From CAYHWW01 sp964360145 (lineage in GTDB: Bacteria > Bdellovibrionota > UBA1018 > CAYHWW01): DNA of 5,826 bases. The notes beneath the pieces were generated by a model. The model was not told where the DNA came from and searched no databases. It saw only the letters and a list, made by a program, of their open reading frames with translations. This document shows, one piece after another, positions 4,600 to 5,826 of the stretch. The stretch covers positions 1 to 5,826 of the forward strand of contig CAYHWW010000201.1 of assembly GCA_964360145.1 (NCBI GenBank), written 5' to 3'. The stretch's first letter is position 1, and every line of letters begins with the position of its first letter. A program made the translations under genes and the position numbers.

Positions 4600-4780
4600 A
4601 GAGCGGTGCCTTAAGTTCGGCCATATCTGATCGCAGGTGGTACGAAATAGGTGCCTGTCTTGTGATCAGAACGCGAAGGCCATCACCGATACCTGCAAGC
4701 CCCACCACTGCATGGGGAGAAAGGTGTTTTTCACGATGGTGTCCCGATGCGGCACGTCCACGGTGCGTTGCAGATAGGCC
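4588..4780. repeat. Copy C: repeat at the intact OMP 3' end
   Basis: This is the partner of 3749-3942. It includes the hairpin 4589-4622 (outer arms GGCCGAA and TTCGGCC), the hairpin 4626-4670 (arms TCTGATCGCA and TGTGATCAGA), and the last 38 codons of the intact OMP. The exact 23-bp core shared with copy A is 4664-4686. Downstream on the + strand the sequence continues as the rest of the OMP gene, so this is the resident copy. Confidence 0.92.
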
Positions 4781-5355
4781 AGGTTCCAGCTCGCATTGAG
4801 CCCGAGGAGAAAGGGGTCTAGCTTATATGCGATGCCGCCCGCGAAGGACCCCTGGGCGCCGATGAAGCTGAGCCCGGACTGGTTTTCACTGTAGCGTGCG
4901 TAGTTCAGCCCGAAGCGCAAAGTTTCCAGCACTCTCTTGCTGCCGAAGAGCCTGAATACCCCGCCGACGCCGGGCCCCAGGGTGAGCATGCTGCCGTTCA
5001 TGCCTTGGCGATTGCGGGCCACTTCGGCTTCCGGCGTGGGCAGGCTCACAGGGTGAATGTCGCCGGAGCGATGTACCCACCAGGCGGAAAACGGCCCCAT
5101 GTAATAATGGACGTCAAGGTCAAGGGTGACACCGTCCAGCAGCTTACCGGCCCGGAGGCCCACGGAACGCAAGCCCCGAAAACCCAGGTCAGTGGATGAG
5201 GTGAGACCACCAAACCAGGTTTTCCCGCCCACGGCGCTGAGGGAAGAGGTTTCGTCCACGGTTATGGTGGTCGCCGGCATTTGAATGTCGTCCGCACGAA
5301 CCGTGGCGACGCCCAGCGAAAGAAGCAGCGGAAAAAAGATCAAGAAGCGGCTCAT
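4666..5355 (-). CDS. Small outer-membrane beta-barrel protein, TolC-linked
   Basis: The 229-residue product starts with a signal peptide (basic Arg3, hydrophobic 4-19, cleavage likely after VRA21 before DD). The mature part is rich in Gly, aromatic residues and alternating hydrophobic strands such as LRFGLNYARY, SFAGGIAYKL and LLGLNASWNLAYL. It ends in VMAFAF, with the terminal Phe typical of outer-membrane barrels recognised by the BAM machinery. I do not recognise a named family. The start overlaps the TolC-like stop by 4 nt (ATGA, 5352-5355), and GGAGG (5360-5364) lies 4 nt before the ATG, so the two are probably co-translated and may work in one envelope export system. Its last codons occur in three copies in this window, and accessory modules lie directly beyond its stop. 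Confidence 0.8.
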   Translation of the reverse strand: MSRFLIFFPLLLSLGVATVRADDIQMPATTITVDETSSLSAVGGKTWFGGLTSSTDLGFRGLRSVGLRAGKLLDGVTLDLDVHYYMGPFSAWWVHRSGDIHPVSLPTPEAEVARNRQGMNGSMLTLGPGVGGVFRLFGSKRVLETLRFGLNYARYSENQSGLSFIGAQGSFAGGIAYKLDPFLLGLNASWNLAYLQRTVDVPHRDTIVKNTFLPMQWWGLQVSVMAFAF

Positions 5356-5826
5356 AGATCCTCCCCGTCCAGCCGATCCACGCCGACGAGCTGGGCCAGC
5401 TGCAACTTGAGCTTGTAGTGGTTCAGGATGGAGCTTGTGAGGGCCTGTTCCGCGCTCCGGATCTGCTCGATGGCGTTCTTGAAATCCAAGCGATTGGTGT
5501 GGGGATTGGTGTTGAGGAGCTTGAGCGCGTTGTCGAACACCACGGCGGCCTCGGAAAACAGGTTTTCAGTGTTGGCGATGGTGGCCTCCGCCTGGAGGAT
5601 TTGGTTGTAAAGATTGCGGGCCTGGATGTCCACATTGTTAGCGCTGGTGCGCAGGTTCAGCTCGGCCTGCTCCAAGGCGATCTGGGCGGCACGTAGCGTG
5701 CGGGACCCCAGGAAGCCGCCCTCACCATAAAGGGGCATGGTGAAGTTGAGGCTGGCTGAGACATTGAAGTTTCCGGAGGCATTGCTATTGGTCGTCGTGC
5801 GGGTGTGGGTCGTGCCGTTTTGGTTC
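5352..5826 (-). CDS. TolC-family outer-membrane efflux protein, C-terminal part
   Basis: The frame is open to the right edge, giving 157 residues here; the N-terminal part lies outside the window. The segment SLNFTMPLYGEGGFLGSRTLRAAQIALEQAELNL fits the TolC repeat, in which a beta strand with a Pro-Leu-(F/Y)-x-x-Gly turn leads into a long helix. It is followed by helices of coiled-coil character (NNVDIQARNLYNQILQAEATIANTENL) and the final HYKLKLQLAQLVGVD strand-turn. Such proteins form trimeric channels through the outer membrane for type I secretion or RND/ABC efflux. A Met within the frame at 5736-5738 is not the true start because homology-like sequence continues upstream. It is the first visible gene of an operon with the small OMP, joined by an ATGA overlap. 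Confidence 0.82.
   Translation of the reverse strand, partial: NQNGTTHTRTTTNSNASGNFNVSASLNFTMPLYGEGGFLGSRTLRAAQIALEQAELNLRTSANNVDIQARNLYNQILQAEATIANTENLFSEAAVVFDNALKLLNTNPHTNRLDFKNAIEQIRSAEQALTSSILNHYKLKLQLAQLVGVDRLDGEDL

Noticed and set aside
2513..4686. CRISPR array from the three 23-bp repeats
   Set aside because: The repeats are more than 800 bp apart, separated by whole genes, and match the end of a coding sequence.
2513..4780. Integron cassette array with attC sites
   Set aside because: Toxin-antitoxin cassettes and folded repeats suggested it, but no RYYYAAC/GTTRRRY core pairs flank the modules, the repeats contain protein-coding sequence, and no integrase is in the window.
4575..4799. 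+ strand open frame of 74 codons across copy C (and a similar one at 3748-3939)
   Set aside because: It reads antisense through the OMP 3' end and the hairpin region. The frame differs between the two copies because of the 1-base gap, so it is not a conserved gene.

Overview
The window looks like a chromosomal segment of a Gram-negative bacterium. It holds an Sec/Lsp-type lipoprotein, a TolC-family efflux protein, and a small beta-barrel outer-membrane protein ending in phenylalanine. The Ig-like and FN3-like repeat style of the lipoprotein resembles surface proteins of Bdellovibrionota or Myxococcota-type bacteria. That placement is a guess from style only, because no marker gene is present.

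Left flank (1-1580): the last 41 codons of a NodB-type polysaccharide deacetylase on the + strand, converging on a 472-residue lipoprotein gene on the - strand. Right flank (4666-5826): a - strand operon in which the C-terminal part of a TolC-family protein overlaps by 4 nt (ATGA) the start of a 229-residue outer-membrane protein, called 'OMP' below.

The centre (about 1779-4660) is an accessory block with everything on the + strand: a Phd/YefM-type antitoxin with a PIN toxin (VapBC-like); a DUF4143-type AAA ATPase with a PD-(D/E)XK-like C-terminus; and a BrnT/BrnA toxin-antitoxin pair. Each module has its own sigma70-like promoter with a 17-bp spacer and a -10 box only 6-8 nt from the start codon, so all three mRNAs look leaderless. 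Each promoter overlaps an inverted or phased repeat suited to autoregulation.

The main observation is that the 3' end of the OMP gene occurs three times: complete in the intact gene (copy C, about 4588-4780), as a 194-bp fragment after the ATPase (copy B, 3749-3942), and as an exact 23-bp stub directly after VapC (copy A, 2513-2535). B and C also share a two-hairpin intergenic element and the last codons of the ATPase. Ahead of copy C lies a decayed remnant of a second ATPase gene. The three differences between B and C inside OMP coding sequence are all synonymous, whereas the non-coding part of the same repeat is clearly more diverged. Copy B therefore seems to come from another functional OMP locus and not from local decay. 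I infer that the 3' end of this OMP gene is a hotspot where toxin-antitoxin and ATPase modules accumulate while the OMP reading frame is kept intact. No recombinase is visible in the window, so the mechanism is open.
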